Shown here: positions 15,645 through 24,193 of the stretch, piece by piece
Layout of the letters: each line of letters starts with the position of its first letter
Numbering within the stretch: position 1 is the first letter of the stretch
Source of the DNA: Agaribacterium sp. ZY112
GTDB taxonomy: Bacteria > Pseudomonadota > Gammaproteobacteria > Pseudomonadales > Cellvibrionaceae
Assembly: GCF_041346925.1 (NCBI RefSeq)
Contig: NZ_CP166840.1
Span: 1,488,001-1,552,000 of the forward strand
Length of the DNA: 64,000 nucleotides
Direction of reading: 5' to 3'
Program-made: the position numbers and the translations under genes
The notes under the pieces: model-generated
The model's input: only the letters and a program-made list of their open reading frames with translations
Databases searched by the model: none
Told to the model about the DNA's origin: nothing

Positions 15645-16637
15645 TTGGCAATTCGCAAGGATGGCGATAAATGGCTTGTTGATATTCGCCCGAATGGCGT
15701 AGTGGGGCGACGGGTTAGAAAGAAATTTGATACTAAGTCTGAAGCCATTCGATTTGAAAAGTACCTGTTAGCAAAAGCTAGCTCTGACAAAGAATGGAAT
15801 GAGAGTAAAGCTGATCGTAGATTGCTCTCTGAATTAATTGAGATTTGGTACAAGCTTCTTGGTTATCAGCTGAAAGATGGGCTTCGTCGAAAAAACAAGA
15901 TGATTCACACTTGCGAGGGGTTGGGTGATCCTCGAGCAGAAAAGCTTACGCCAAAGATGTTTCTCAACTATCGATTCGTCAGGACGGAAGCGGGTATTTC
16001 CGGTAAAACCCTTAATAATGAGCTTTGCTATCTAAACAGCATGTATAACGGGTTAAAGGCGTCCGGAGAGGTTAGTTACTCAAACCCCTTGGGTGAAATG
16101 AAAATGCTCAAATTGGATGAGCGTGAATTATCATGGTTGTCGAGTGACGAAATTCAACATCTGCTAGGGACGATATCCAGCTTTTCTGAAAACCCACATG
16201 TACTGCTGCTGACAAAGATCTGCTTGGCAACTGGGGCTAGGTGGGGTGAGGCAGAAGCAATTACTCTTCGTAAATTATCGCAATATAAGCTTACTTTTTC
16301 TCAAACTAAGAGTGGCAAGGTTCGGGTCGTTCCGATATCAAAAGAATTGAATGATGAATTGGTTGAGCACTTGGAGGAATTCGATGTATTTGGCTCATCC
16401 ATTAGTGCGTTTAGGCGTGCTCTTGTTAGGTCAAAGATTCAATTGCCGAAAGGGCAGGCGGCACATGTATTGCGGCACACTTTTGCTAGTCATTTTATTA
16501 TGAACGGAGGAAATATATTGACGTTGCAAAAAATTCTTGGGCACTCTACGATCAATATGACAATGAGATATGCGCACTTGTCTCCCGACCATTTGTATGA
16601 AGCTGTATCATTGAATCCAATTGAAAATTGGTTGTAA
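15645..16637 (+). CDS. int: Tyrosine-recombinase integrase
   Basis: 330 residues from a TTG at 15645, chosen because GGGGAG lies 8 bases upstream and MAIRKDGDKWLVDIRP is the usual N-terminus of such integrases; TTG codons at 15621 and 15639 are also in frame. Catalytic residues: Arg199 (ATGARWGE), His274-x-x-Arg277 (HVLRHTF), His300 (LGHS) and nucleophile Tyr309 (MRYAHLSP). It presumably recombines the 28-bp core in the ssrA 3' end. Its last 30 bases overlap, on the opposite strand, the end of the hydrolase gene. Confidence 0.93.
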   Translation: MAIRKDGDKWLVDIRPNGVVGRRVRKKFDTKSEAIRFEKYLLAKASSDKEWNESKADRRLLSELIEIWYKLLGYQLKDGLRRKNKMIHTCEGLGDPRAEKLTPKMFLNYRFVRTEAGISGKTLNNELCYLNSMYNGLKASGEVSYSNPLGEMKMLKLDERELSWLSSDEIQHLLGTISSFSENPHVLLLTKICLATGARWGEAEAITLRKLSQYKLTFSQTKSGKVRVVPISKELNDELVEHLEEFDVFGSSISAFRRALVRSKIQLPKGQAAHVLRHTFASHFIMNGGNILTLQKILGHSTINMTMRYAHLSPDHLYEAVSLNPIENWL

Positions 16638-17516
16638 CAGCCCTGTAAAATACGATATTACTAAAGTGGTAGTTAGTACGAGGCAGAGTAAAAAACCAGG
16701 GAAGAGTCCTATAGCCTGAATGTGCCACTTTTCATCCGGCCTTTGAATGTCCCATTGGCTAGGCTCAATCTTTCCTTCGGTAAGAAACGGAAGCCAATAT
16801 TGAGAAATAAACTCTTTACTGAAAAAACCGTCGTGGCCAAAATTATGATGGCGGTCTGTGATTTCTGGATGATTAAACCCAAAACGACCTGATGCTCCGT
16901 AGCCAAATGTTGAAGATTTAGCCAGAACGGGCCATATGTCCTTTGTTCCGCAATCGTTTATGAAAAGGTTTTTATCTTGGCTTTTTAATGCTGGCCAGTC
17001 ATGGTTTTCGTCTACAATTGATCCGCAAAGTATAATTTTTTTGAAATTGAATTGCGGATTATGTTTAATAATTTTACTGAGTATGTAAGTCCCGTTGCTA
17101 TGTGCGACTGCGCATAATTCGGCACCTGGATGAGTACCAATAATGGTGTTTATTGCTCGCTGGACCTTACGAACTGGTGAGTTTCTGAAAAGCCATGGGA
17201 TTGGTATCCAGAATCTAATTCCGTCGAAAAATCCGTATTTGCAATGCCTTACTTCAAAATCTCCCGTTTTATTAATCTCGTTTTCAAGGAGGTTAAACCA
17301 CTTCCCTTGAGTTCTAATTCCATGAATTAGAACTACTATTTTTTTGGGGGGAGCGGGCAGCCCTGCAAGGGCAAGATCGATGAGTTGAGATAGCTCTTCT
17401 CTTTCACTTTGCGACGGTATTTGACTTAGGTAAGTCTTGGTGAAGGCAAATTTTTCAGAGTCTGAAACGTGTTTGTATAGCTCTAAAAATTTTTTGTAAG
17501 CCTCAGTTGCTGACAT
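16608..17516 (-). CDS. Alpha/beta hydrolase with C-terminal membrane anchor (cargo operon gene 3)
   Basis: 302 residues. A helical N-terminal segment (1-55) precedes an alpha/beta-hydrolase fold: oxyanion strand VVLIHGIRTQGKW (61-73), nucleophile elbow AVAHSNGTY with Ser140, and likely catalytic His among HHNFGHDG (223-230). The Asp is not certain (Asp188 is a candidate). A single hydrophobic span lies near the end (about 268-292, IGLFPGFLLCLVLTTTLVISYF), so the enzyme is probably membrane-tethered. Substrate unknown; a lipase or esterase is plausible. It starts one base after the stop of the 119-aa gene, as the last gene of the cargo operon. Confidence 0.75.
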   Translation of the reverse strand: MSATEAYKKFLELYKHVSDSEKFAFTKTYLSQIPSQSEREELSQLIDLALAGLPAPPKKIVVLIHGIRTQGKWFNLLENEINKTGDFEVRHCKYGFFDGIRFWIPIPWLFRNSPVRKVQRAINTIIGTHPGAELCAVAHSNGTYILSKIIKHNPQFNFKKIILCGSIVDENHDWPALKSQDKNLFINDCGTKDIWPVLAKSSTFGYGASGRFGFNHPEITDRHHNFGHDGFFSKEFISQYWLPFLTEGKIEPSQWDIQRPDEKWHIQAIGLFPGFLLCLVLTTTLVISYFTGLLQPIFNWIQ

Positions 17517-17517
17517 C

Positions 17518-17877
17518 TTAACCTGCAGCTGTTTTATAAATGACTTTGATTATGTCTGGAGTTACGTGTATGTCTTGCTCGCTTCTCCAGTCATAGATGT
17601 CTTCAGGGATTTCGGTTAAGTAAGGATAGTCCTTGATTCCTCCGTTATCGGCTTTAGATATTACGCGATAATGCTTCTGAAGAAACCCGATGCTCACCAA
17701 GGTGTTTAAAATATGGGTTAACGCATAAGTTGACGATGGAGTTGTTAATTCATATAAGCCGAATAGAGGGTACTCCCTCTTTTCTTCAGAAAAAAGGTTG
17801 AAAATACGCTCAATTGTATGTTCTTCATTTGGATACTTTTGTATTAAGTTTCCAAATTGTTGCGAGAGTATATTCAT
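17518..17877 (-). CDS. Cargo operon gene 2, unknown 119-aa protein
   Basis: 119 residues from the ATG at 17877 (MNILSQQFGNLIQK), which has GGA 8-10 bases upstream and overlaps the 3' end of the 343-aa gene by 53 bases in another frame. The open frame continues upstream, but that part is antiparallel shadow of gene 1. The segment THILNTLVSIGFLQKHYRVIS followed by YPYLTEIPEDIYDW resembles a winged-helix unit but is not a firm match. No catalytic motif or membrane span is visible. It may be a small adaptor or regulator between the two larger proteins. Confidence 0.65.
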   Translation of the reverse strand: MNILSQQFGNLIQKYPNEEHTIERIFNLFSEEKREYPLFGLYELTTPSSTYALTHILNTLVSIGFLQKHYRVISKADNGGIKDYPYLTEIPEDIYDWRSEQDIHVTPDIIKVIYKTAAG

Positions 17878-18856
17878 AGTTTTCCATCGTAACTTTTCTC
17901 CCCAAGCGAAATTCATTGGGGTGCCCACTAATAACCACGTTAATCGGGGAGTTAGGGGTGCTTTCGCCGTCCCTCTCGATAAACCAAAAATTACTATGCT
18001 CGCAATAGCTGTCATCTGTGCTAAACGAGTCAATAGCACCCTTTATGTTCTTATCTGACTTTAATGTTGCTGTTGGGTTCCCTGTCGCTGCCGTTAGGCA
18101 ATTTCCTTGCCCGTTTCGAATTGAACTTTTGGACTCTATAAGTATATCGTCAAGCTCTCCCTCGTCAGCCAAAGTTATTCGGTTTTTTATTGCGCTTAAT
18201 GAAACTTCGTTGAAGCTGTCAAAGTTAATTATATCTGAGATTATTGAAAGAGTGTGGTCATGTGCGGCTTTATAAGCGTCATTGGTCGAATGTGACGCAA
18301 TACGTAATTCAAGTAAGCCATTTTGGCTAAGTCGGACGATATTGGTAGCGCGAGTTTTGACCTCGTCATAGATCTTTGTCACCCTCCCGTTTTCCGATGA
18401 AGTCTCAGCTTCTTTCCTTGTGATGCGTGTCTCAGCAATTTTAAGTACCAAGAAGTCTTTGCTTTCTCTGGAGTCAATGCGGGCGTCTACCAGCTCCGGT
18501 GATTCGGGCAGCTCCAAGATGGCCGGGGATTCTAATAGCCCTTCCTTTCCTATTGTCTTGAGCGCTTCGGTTAGGTGCTTGGTAGTTACAAGATCATTTG
18601 CTGTTGTTGGAGAGCACTTATATAAAAAGACGTGCTGGCGCCCGTGTTCTTCAGTTTCTCTAAGAAATTGGTGCAGGTCGCTTAGTTTAAGGTTTCCGCC
18701 CTCTAGGGCTGGTACGACCCTTTCTTGAAAAAAGGTATTCCATGTGGAAGCTGATCGAGGTAGCCCATTTTGAGCTAGAAACTCTCTTGCTTCTGGGAGT
18801 GTCGCAGCTTCCCGTATTAGATTGAAGAGGAGCGTTTGTTTGGAAGTTTCTACCAT
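17825..18856 (-). CDS. Cargo operon gene 1, unknown 343-aa protein
   Basis: 343 residues starting MVETSKQTLLFNLIREAATL. The first 85 residues are helical (LREAATLPEAREFLAQNGLP, then EEHGRQHVFLYKC), and the middle is mixed alpha/beta (TRATNIVRLSQNGLLELRIASH, then a helical stretch NDAYKAAHDHTLSIISDI). The C-terminal part is strand-rich and ends FRLGRKVTMENYEY. No signal peptide, membrane span, Walker motif or clear nuclease motif is visible. It heads a three-gene overlapping operon between the integrase and attR. I do not recognise the family. Confidence 0.65.
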   Translation of the reverse strand: MVETSKQTLLFNLIREAATLPEAREFLAQNGLPRSASTWNTFFQERVVPALEGGNLKLSDLHQFLRETEEHGRQHVFLYKCSPTTANDLVTTKHLTEALKTIGKEGLLESPAILELPESPELVDARIDSRESKDFLVLKIAETRITRKEAETSSENGRVTKIYDEVKTRATNIVRLSQNGLLELRIASHSTNDAYKAAHDHTLSIISDIINFDSFNEVSLSAIKNRITLADEGELDDILIESKSSIRNGQGNCLTAATGNPTATLKSDKNIKGAIDSFSTDDSYCEHSNFWFIERDGESTPNSPINVVISGHPNEFRLGRKVTMENYEYTLATIWKLNTKVSK

Positions 18857-18974
18857 AAAACAACCTTTTACTGATCAGACTGGCTTTGTGGCTAACACTA
18901 CCTGTCCTAGCCTTCTAATTTATTTATCTTACCTGAACCACTGGACTCTTTGTGGTCATTTTGCGTGTAAAAAC

Positions 18975-19018
18975 ACCGCCAACCCCAAAATGTGTATATA
19001 TATCAAAAGGTTGGCGGT
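18975..19018 (-). terminator. Hairpin terminator, prophage side of ssrA
   Basis: A perfect 10-bp stem (ACCGCCAACC/GGTTGGCGGT) encloses an AT-rich loop of 24 bases and is followed on the minus strand by GTTTTTA. It lies 8 bases beyond the tmRNA 3' end on prophage DNA. The prophage thus seems to supply a replacement terminator for the ssrA copy it regenerates. Confidence 0.7.
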
Positions 19019-19023
19019 TTGTC

Positions 19024-19051
19024 TTTGGTGGAGGCGGGGGGATTTGAACCC
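19024..19051 (-). repeat. Prophage attachment site (attR) inside the functional ssrA 3' end
   Basis: Identical to 7394-7421 over 28 bases. It covers the CCACCA end, the 3' half of the acceptor stem and part of the T arm, so insertion restores an intact tmRNA. Confidence 0.92.
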
Positions 19052-19413
19052 CCGTCCGTCAGCACTCGGCCTTCAGCTCTACATGTTTAGATCCGCTTAT
19101 TGATTTAACGAATAACGACCCAGCGGGCGGGGTGTTAAACGCTGGCCTGTTAAGTTTTAGCTGATCCACCCCAGGCAGGCTTCACTGCGATCCAGTTCTA
19201 GTTGACAGTCAGTAGCGCGGTACTGGCACCTTGCTAAGGACCGATAGCGGCGAACCGCTAAAAGTACTACAAAAAGCTACTTACGCAGCTAGTTGAGCAC
19301 CGTAGTTGTCATCATTGGCAACTGTAAAAATGCAGCTTTGGATTTACGTGATTCGCTACCCTCACGACATGCACATCAGGTTTTGTAACCGGCGTCGAAT
19401 CCTAATCGCCCCC
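19026..19413 (-). ncRNA. ssrA: tmRNA
   Basis: 388 bases including CCA. The 5' end GGGGGCG pairs with CGCCTCC before ACCA at the 3' end, forming the 7-bp acceptor stem with one G-U pair. GATTAGGATTCGACGCC near the 5' end is the conserved D-loop-like block, and GGGTTCAAATCCCCC the T arm. The mRNA-like frame at 19319-19281 encodes, after the charged alanine, ANDDNYGAQLAA and then TAA. The tag is longer than the E. coli AANDENYALAA by a Gly-Ala-Gln-type insertion but keeps the LAA end recognised by ClpXP. Together with SmpB (39850-40329) it rescues stalled ribosomes. A likely promoter upstream has TTGTGA and TATATA 16 bases apart. Confidence 0.95.
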
Positions 19414-19613
19414 GGTGGCTTTACCCATATTTTGTATATATGGGTGCGTTTTCGATTCACAAGTGAGTTGCCGAATCCGCAGGCCAGCTCGACAGTATAC
19501 TCGCTTAGTTGCTTATAGGCTATGAGTGTTGCAGGTTTTGGTGTTTTGGCGCTCGCTGGTGCTAGCTTTGTATTCGGGGGCTGTTATTACAGATGGTGTT
19601 GCTGGGTTTGTGG

Positions 19614-20816
19614 CTAGTTGGCTTTCGCTAGACTGAAGCCAAAGCAAATGCCTTGCTGGTCGTTTTGTTCAAGCCACATGCGGCCGCCTTGGGCTTGGGT
19701 GAATTCTTGGCATAGGTTTAGGCCTAGGCCGGTGCCGCTTTCGCCTTCAGTGCCTTCGGTGCTGGTGTGGCCGTTGTGTTGGTTTTGCATCAGTTGGCTG
19801 GCTATGGGTTCGGGCATAGCTGTGCCCTCGTTGAAGACAAGTATTTCTACTTCGTTGTCGGTAGTGCGGCTGCTAATACGAATGATGCCTTCTTTAGGTG
19901 TGAACTTGATGGCGTTGTTGAGCAGGTTGCGAATGATGGCTTTGCATAAGGTGGTGTCGCCAAGCACTTGTGTGTTGGCACTTACTTCGCATTTGTACTT
20001 GATGTCTTTTAGTGCGAGTGATTCAGCCAGTAGGTCGAAGCTGGAGCTTAGCAGTGGTAAGAGGCTTTGCGCTTTGAGTTCTATTTTATTGGCGCCTATG
20101 CGTTGGGTTGACCATTGCAGCATTTCGTCGAGCAGTTGATAAACGCGCAAGGAGGAGTCGAGTATCAAGTGGGCGTTACGCACGATGCGCCCTTGTTCCA
20201 TTTTCTCGGCTCGTTCGGAGAGCTGCTGCGATAAGCCCAGTATGCCGTTAAAGGGGGTGCGTAGGTCGTGGGCGATGGAGGTCAGCATGCTTTGCTGTTG
20301 TCGATAATTGCGTTCGGCATCTAAGGCGTGTTTACGGAGTTCTAGTTGGCTAATCACTTGTTTTGAAAGGATCTCTAGCGAGAGTCGTTGATTGTCGCTC
20401 AGTTGTTTGGGTTCTCTATCTATCACGCAGAGGGTGCCAATCGGGCAGCCATCGGGGGATACAAGTGGAGCGCCTGCGTAAAAGCGAATATCGGGGGCAC
20501 CTGTGACAAGGGGGTTGTCGGCAAAGCGTTCGTCTTCGGTGGCATTACTCACTTCAAAGATGTGATCTTCTAAGATAGCGTGCGAGCAAAAGGCGATGCT
20601 TTTAGGGGTTTCTAGAGCATCCAAACCTACCCGTGATTTGAACCATTGGCGGTGGTCGTCGACAAGGCTGATAAGTGAAATAGGGGTTTCGCAAATGGCG
20701 GCGGCGAGTTCTGTTAGTTCGTCAAAGGCACGTTCGGCTTCAGTATCCAGTACTTCGTAATAGGCAAGTTTGGTTAGGCGCTGCTGTTCTCGTGGATGTG
20801 CTTTGGCGCTTTGCAT
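19614..20816 (-). CDS. GAF-domain sensor histidine kinase
   Basis: 400 residues with no membrane span. A GAF domain (about 25-160: ICETPISLISLVDDHRQWFKSRVGL, PIGTLCVIDREP) precedes a HisKA dimerisation helix with the phospho-accepting His in SIAHDLRTPFNGILGL. The HATPase domain follows, with N box RNLLNNAIKFTP and G box ESGTGLGLNLC. No receiver domain is attached and no response regulator gene is adjacent, so the partner is unknown. The GAF domain would sense a cytoplasmic ligand or redox state. Confidence 0.85.
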   Translation of the reverse strand: MQSAKAHPREQQRLTKLAYYEVLDTEAERAFDELTELAAAICETPISLISLVDDHRQWFKSRVGLDALETPKSIAFCSHAILEDHIFEVSNATEDERFADNPLVTGAPDIRFYAGAPLVSPDGCPIGTLCVIDREPKQLSDNQRLSLEILSKQVISQLELRKHALDAERNYRQQQSMLTSIAHDLRTPFNGILGLSQQLSERAEKMEQGRIVRNAHLILDSSLRVYQLLDEMLQWSTQRIGANKIELKAQSLLPLLSSSFDLLAESLALKDIKYKCEVSANTQVLGDTTLCKAIIRNLLNNAIKFTPKEGIIRISSRTTDNEVEILVFNEGTAMPEPIASQLMQNQHNGHTSTEGTEGESGTGLGLNLCQEFTQAQGGRMWLEQNDQQGICFGFSLAKAN

Positions 20817-20950
20817 ATTAAGTCCCTGTTTATCGTCAGCAATGGTTAGGGGAAGGCACTATTAAGCATAGGCAAACATAGGCGGATTGCTGTGTTTCTA
20901 AAAAGGGAGGGGCGAGCTCTGGAAGTAAACAAAGGAGGATGTTTGTATAT

Positions 20951-20991
20951 AAAAAAAGGCGCCAACCTCTCCCATACGAAGTTGACGCCTT
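20951..20991 (-). terminator. Rho-independent terminator of the sugar transporter gene
   Basis: An 11-bp stem (AAGGCGTCAAC with AAGGCGCCAAC's complement, one mismatch) is followed on the minus strand by a T7 run. It lies 24 bases beyond the transporter stop codon. Confidence 0.85.
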
Positions 20992-21014
20992 AGAAATCGA
21001 ATTTAGATGTCGTT

Positions 21015-22451
21015 TTAAGTCGGGCTTTGGCTTAGTGCTTCCATTTCTTCAAGGTCAATGCCCTTGGTTTCGTGAACAAATTTGATTACAAAAGCGATGG
21101 ATACAAGGGCGCAAAAAGCGTAGATAGCGTAAGCGGCTGACAGGCCTATACCGGTCAACAGAATTGGGAAGCTGACGGTGATCAAGAAGTTGGAGCTCCA
21201 CTGTGCCAAGCCTGCTATGGCTAAACCGGTGCCGCGAATTTGATTGGGGAACATTTCGCCAAGGGCGATCCACATAACAGGCCCCCAAGAGATGTTAAAG
21301 AAAAACACGTAGAGATTGGCGGAGACTAAGGCGATCAGGCCGCTGGTTTCACTGAGCTTTAATTGGCCGTTGCTTAATAGCTCGCCTTGGGAAAAAGCCA
21401 GAGCAACAAGCGCCAAGGTTAAAGCCATGCCAATAGAGCCGACAATTAAGAAAGGCTTTCGGCCCCAGTGATCGATACGTGCAAAGGTAATGAAGCAGGC
21501 TGCAATACTGATTGCGCCGGAGATAACATTAATAAGCAGGGCGTCGCTTTCATTAAAGCCGACCGCTTGCCAAAGAACGGCGCCGTAATAAAACACCACG
21601 TTAATGCCTACAAGTTGTTGGAAGGTGGCAAGGCCGATGCCCACCCAAACAATGGCTTTAATCTTTTTACTTTGCTTATCGATTAAATCGCTAAAGCGTG
21701 GACGGTGGCTGGTATCGATACTGGCTTGAATGTCTTCTACCATGGTTGCTGCTTGTTGAGCATTAAAGAGTTTGCTTAGGGTCGCTTGAGCGCGCTCTGA
21801 ACGGCCGCGTATCACTTCGTAGCGAGGGCTTTCTGGAATAAAGATAAGCGCAATTAGGAAGAGCAAGGCAGGAATAAGCTCTACCCAGAACATCCAGCGC
21901 CAAGATTCATAACCCAGCCATAATTCAGATACCGAGCCACCTGAGAGCTCAGCAAGGAAAAAGTTGCTTAGAAACGCAAAAAATAGACCGGAGATAATCG
22001 CAATTTGCTGCACTGAGGTGAGCCGGCCGCGAATGTGGGTAGGCGCAATTTCACTGATATAGGCTGGGGCAATAACACTGGCCGCCCCTACAGCTAAGCC
22101 GCCTAAGATTCGATAGAAAACAAATTCAGCCGATTGGGTGGATATGCCCGACCCCCAAGCACTTATAAGAAAAAGTACAGAAGCAACTAACAGCATGGTT
22201 TTGCGGCCATAGGTGTCGGCTAGGCGCCCAGCAAAAAAAGCACCGATGGCGCAGCCTAGTAGCATGGAGGCGACATTGAGCCCGGTACCCACAGAGTCGG
22301 AGTTGAAGCTTGTTCTTAGTCCATCAACCGTGCCGTTGATCACGCCGCTATCAAAACCAAAAAGAAAACCGCCTAAGGTCGCTACTAGTGTGACAAATGC
22401 GATAAAGGGCAAGTTTTGTTCGGCGGTATTTGTGCCTTGATTCTGGGCCAT
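21015..22451 (-). CDS. MFS sugar:proton symporter, probably D-xylose (XylE-like)
   Basis: 478 residues from the ATG at 22451; a GTG 14 codons upstream is also in frame. Twelve predicted spans. Sugar-porter signatures: FGFDSGVINGT in helix 1, GRLADTYGRKTMLL between helices 2 and 3, the PESPRY motif before the central loop, QQLVGINVVFYYG in helix 7, and DHWGRKP between helices 8 and 9. These are typical of XylE/GLUT-type porters. Divergent transcription from xylB with a shared LacI-type operator makes D-xylose the likely substrate; other pentoses remain possible. Confidence 0.85.
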   Translation of the reverse strand: MAQNQGTNTAEQNLPFIAFVTLVATLGGFLFGFDSGVINGTVDGLRTSFNSDSVGTGLNVASMLLGCAIGAFFAGRLADTYGRKTMLLVASVLFLISAWGSGISTQSAEFVFYRILGGLAVGAASVIAPAYISEIAPTHIRGRLTSVQQIAIISGLFFAFLSNFFLAELSGGSVSELWLGYESWRWMFWVELIPALLFLIALIFIPESPRYEVIRGRSERAQATLSKLFNAQQAATMVEDIQASIDTSHRPRFSDLIDKQSKKIKAIVWVGIGLATFQQLVGINVVFYYGAVLWQAVGFNESDALLINVISGAISIAACFITFARIDHWGRKPFLIVGSIGMALTLALVALAFSQGELLSNGQLKLSETSGLIALVSANLYVFFFNISWGPVMWIALGEMFPNQIRGTGLAIAGLAQWSSNFLITVSFPILLTGIGLSAAYAIYAFCALVSIAFVIKFVHETKGIDLEEMEALSQSPT

Positions 22452-22517
22452 GCTTGGGTCTCGTGTTGTTATTTTAATTGAGGCTTCTGCCACTACATTA
22501 AGTGATGACCATCCATT

Positions 22518-22531
22518 TGTAAACGATTACA
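22518..22531. promoter_or_regulatory. LacI-family operator in the divergent xylose promoter
   Basis: TGTAAACGATTACA is a 14-base near-palindrome with the central CG typical of LacI/GalR operators (one mismatched pair beside the centre). It lies between the divergent transporter and xylB genes, where the LacI-type regulator at 25686-26699 would be expected to act. Confidence 0.75.
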
Positions 22532-22602
22532 TTATGGGTTACAGTTCCTCACATGGCTACTATAAGGCCAGCGTGTAGATTGTGGAATAGCTTGGAGGTC
22601 AG

Positions 22603-24099
22603 ATGAAAACAATCATGGGTGTTGATTTAGGCACGCAGAGCCTAAAAGTACTGGTTTACGATGCAGACTCTAAGGCGAGTGTGTTTAGTGCGTCCAGTGC
22701 TTACGATTTAATAACCCGTGATGACGGCTCTGCCGAGCAAGACCCACAGTGGTGGCTAGATGCGTTTCATACCTGCTTGGCCGAGTGCCCCGCTGATATT
22801 AAACAAAGCATTGTTGCTTTGGGGGTATCGGGGCAACAACATGGCTTTGTCGCTTTAGATAAAGGCGGACAGGTGCTGGTGCCTGCGAAGTTGTGGTGTG
22901 ATACCTCTACCAGCACGCAAGCTGAAAGCATCATTAGCGATGCCGGTGGTCGTTCGCGCTGTCGAGAGCTAAGCGGCAATGTGCTGAGTGTCGGTTTTAC
23001 GGCTTCTAAAATTCGTTGGTTAAAAGAAGCTGAGCCTAAAAAATACGCGGCACTCGATTTAATTTTGTTGCCCCATGATTACCTTAATTATTATCTAACT
23101 GGCAAAGCGTGCATGGAGCATGGCGATGCTTCGGGTACTGGGTTGTTGGATGTGCGCCAGCGAAGCTGGAGCCGAGCCATGCTTGATGCACTTGATAGTG
23201 AGCGTGATCTACGGCCTCTGCTGCCTGAGCTTATCAAGGCTGAACAAAGTTGTGGCTCTATCCGCCCTGAGCTTGCAGAGCAACTTGGTTTAAACAAGCA
23301 ACTTATTGTTTCAGCAGGTGGTGGCGACAATATGATGGCTGCAATAGGAACGGGAAATGTTTGTGAGGGGCGTTTGAGCGCAAGCATGGGCACCTCGGGC
23401 ACTTTATTTGCGTATTCATCTAAGCCTGTTATCGATGAAACCGATGAGCTCGCTGCTTTTTGTTCATCTGATGGGGCTTGGCTGCCTTTGCTCTGCACCA
23501 TGAATTGCACAGTGGCAACTGAACAAATGAAACAGCTGTTTGATTGCACAAGCGGCGATTTGGAGCAGCTTGCAGCGACGGTAGCGATAGGTGCCGATGG
23601 CGTTCTAACTCTGCCTTATTACGGTGGTGAGCGCAGCCCCAATCTGCCTCATGCAAAAGCACTTATTTATGGTTTGAATCACAACAACACTTCTCAAGCA
23701 CACATGATTCGCTCGGCAATGGAAGCGGCCGCCTTTGCTTTAAAAAGTGGCTTGCAAGCCTTTGAGCGTATGGGCATGCATTTTAATGAAGTAAGGCTGA
23801 CAGGTGGAGGTAGTAAAAATACGCTGTGGCGACAAATTGTGGCTGATGTTTTTGCTCTGCCGGTTACGGTTCTCAACGAAGAAGAAAACGCAGCTTTGGG
23901 TGCCGTGTTACAAGCGCTTTGGTGTTTTGAGCACGCTCAAGGCCGGCCAATAAAGCTACAGACTTTGGCCGATGAACATATAAGTGAAAACCCCAGCAAA
24001 GCTTGTGAGCCTAAGCCTGATGCAGTTAAAGCCTATGCAGAGGTATATCAGTCTTACCAAGCTTTAGTGGCGCATATGGCACCGCTATTTAGTGCGTGA
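22603..24099 (+). CDS. xylB: Xylulokinase
   Basis: 498 residues, FGGY-family carbohydrate kinase. The N-terminal phosphate-1 motif MGVDLGTQSLKVLVYD, VSGQQHGFVALDKGGQVLVPAKLWCDTST (substrate-binding region characteristic of xylulokinase), the central ASMGTSGTLFAY, and the C-terminal VRLTGGGSKNTLWRQIVADVF (ATP-binding) are all present. It phosphorylates D-xylulose to xylulose 5-phosphate for the pentose phosphate pathway. GGAG lies 8 bases ahead of the ATG. xylA follows on the same strand after 94 bases. Confidence 0.95.
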   Translation: MKTIMGVDLGTQSLKVLVYDADSKASVFSASSAYDLITRDDGSAEQDPQWWLDAFHTCLAECPADIKQSIVALGVSGQQHGFVALDKGGQVLVPAKLWCDTSTSTQAESIISDAGGRSRCRELSGNVLSVGFTASKIRWLKEAEPKKYAALDLILLPHDYLNYYLTGKACMEHGDASGTGLLDVRQRSWSRAMLDALDSERDLRPLLPELIKAEQSCGSIRPELAEQLGLNKQLIVSAGGGDNMMAAIGTGNVCEGRLSASMGTSGTLFAYSSKPVIDETDELAAFCSSDGAWLPLLCTMNCTVATEQMKQLFDCTSGDLEQLAATVAIGADGVLTLPYYGGERSPNLPHAKALIYGLNHNNTSQAHMIRSAMEAAAFALKSGLQAFERMGMHFNEVRLTGGGSKNTLWRQIVADVFALPVTVLNEEENAALGAVLQALWCFEHAQGRPIKLQTLADEHISENPSKACEPKPDAVKAYAEVYQSYQALVAHMAPLFSA

Positions 24100-24193
24100 A
24101 TGTTCATAGTTAGATGCTTTATGACGATGCGATTAAAGCCTCAAAAAATCAGAAATAAAAATAGTTACTACGTGTTTTATAAAGGAACAGGCA

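Larger units (their letters stand above)
7394..19051. mobile_element. Integrated filamentous (inovirus-like) prophage in ssrA
   Basis: An element of about 11.6 kb bounded by perfect 28-bp repeats and carrying its own tyrosine integrase. The core follows filamentous phage order on the minus strand: rolling-circle Rep, ssDNA-binding protein, small membrane protein, major coat, tiny coat-like ORF, adsorption protein, small membrane minor coat, Zot/pI ATPase. Cox-like and CI-like regulators sit back to back upstream of rep, with the integrase following the CI gene. Accessory genes lie near each att site. Core genes look intact, so the phage may be active. There is no visible pIV secretin gene, so export would rely on a host secretin, as is common in inoviruses. 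Confidence 0.93.

Noticed and set aside
18822..19103. Open frame ending in WWRRGDLNPRPSALG on the plus strand
   Set aside because: This is translation of the tmRNA 3' end in the antisense direction, a known false ORF; no ribosome site or protein homology.
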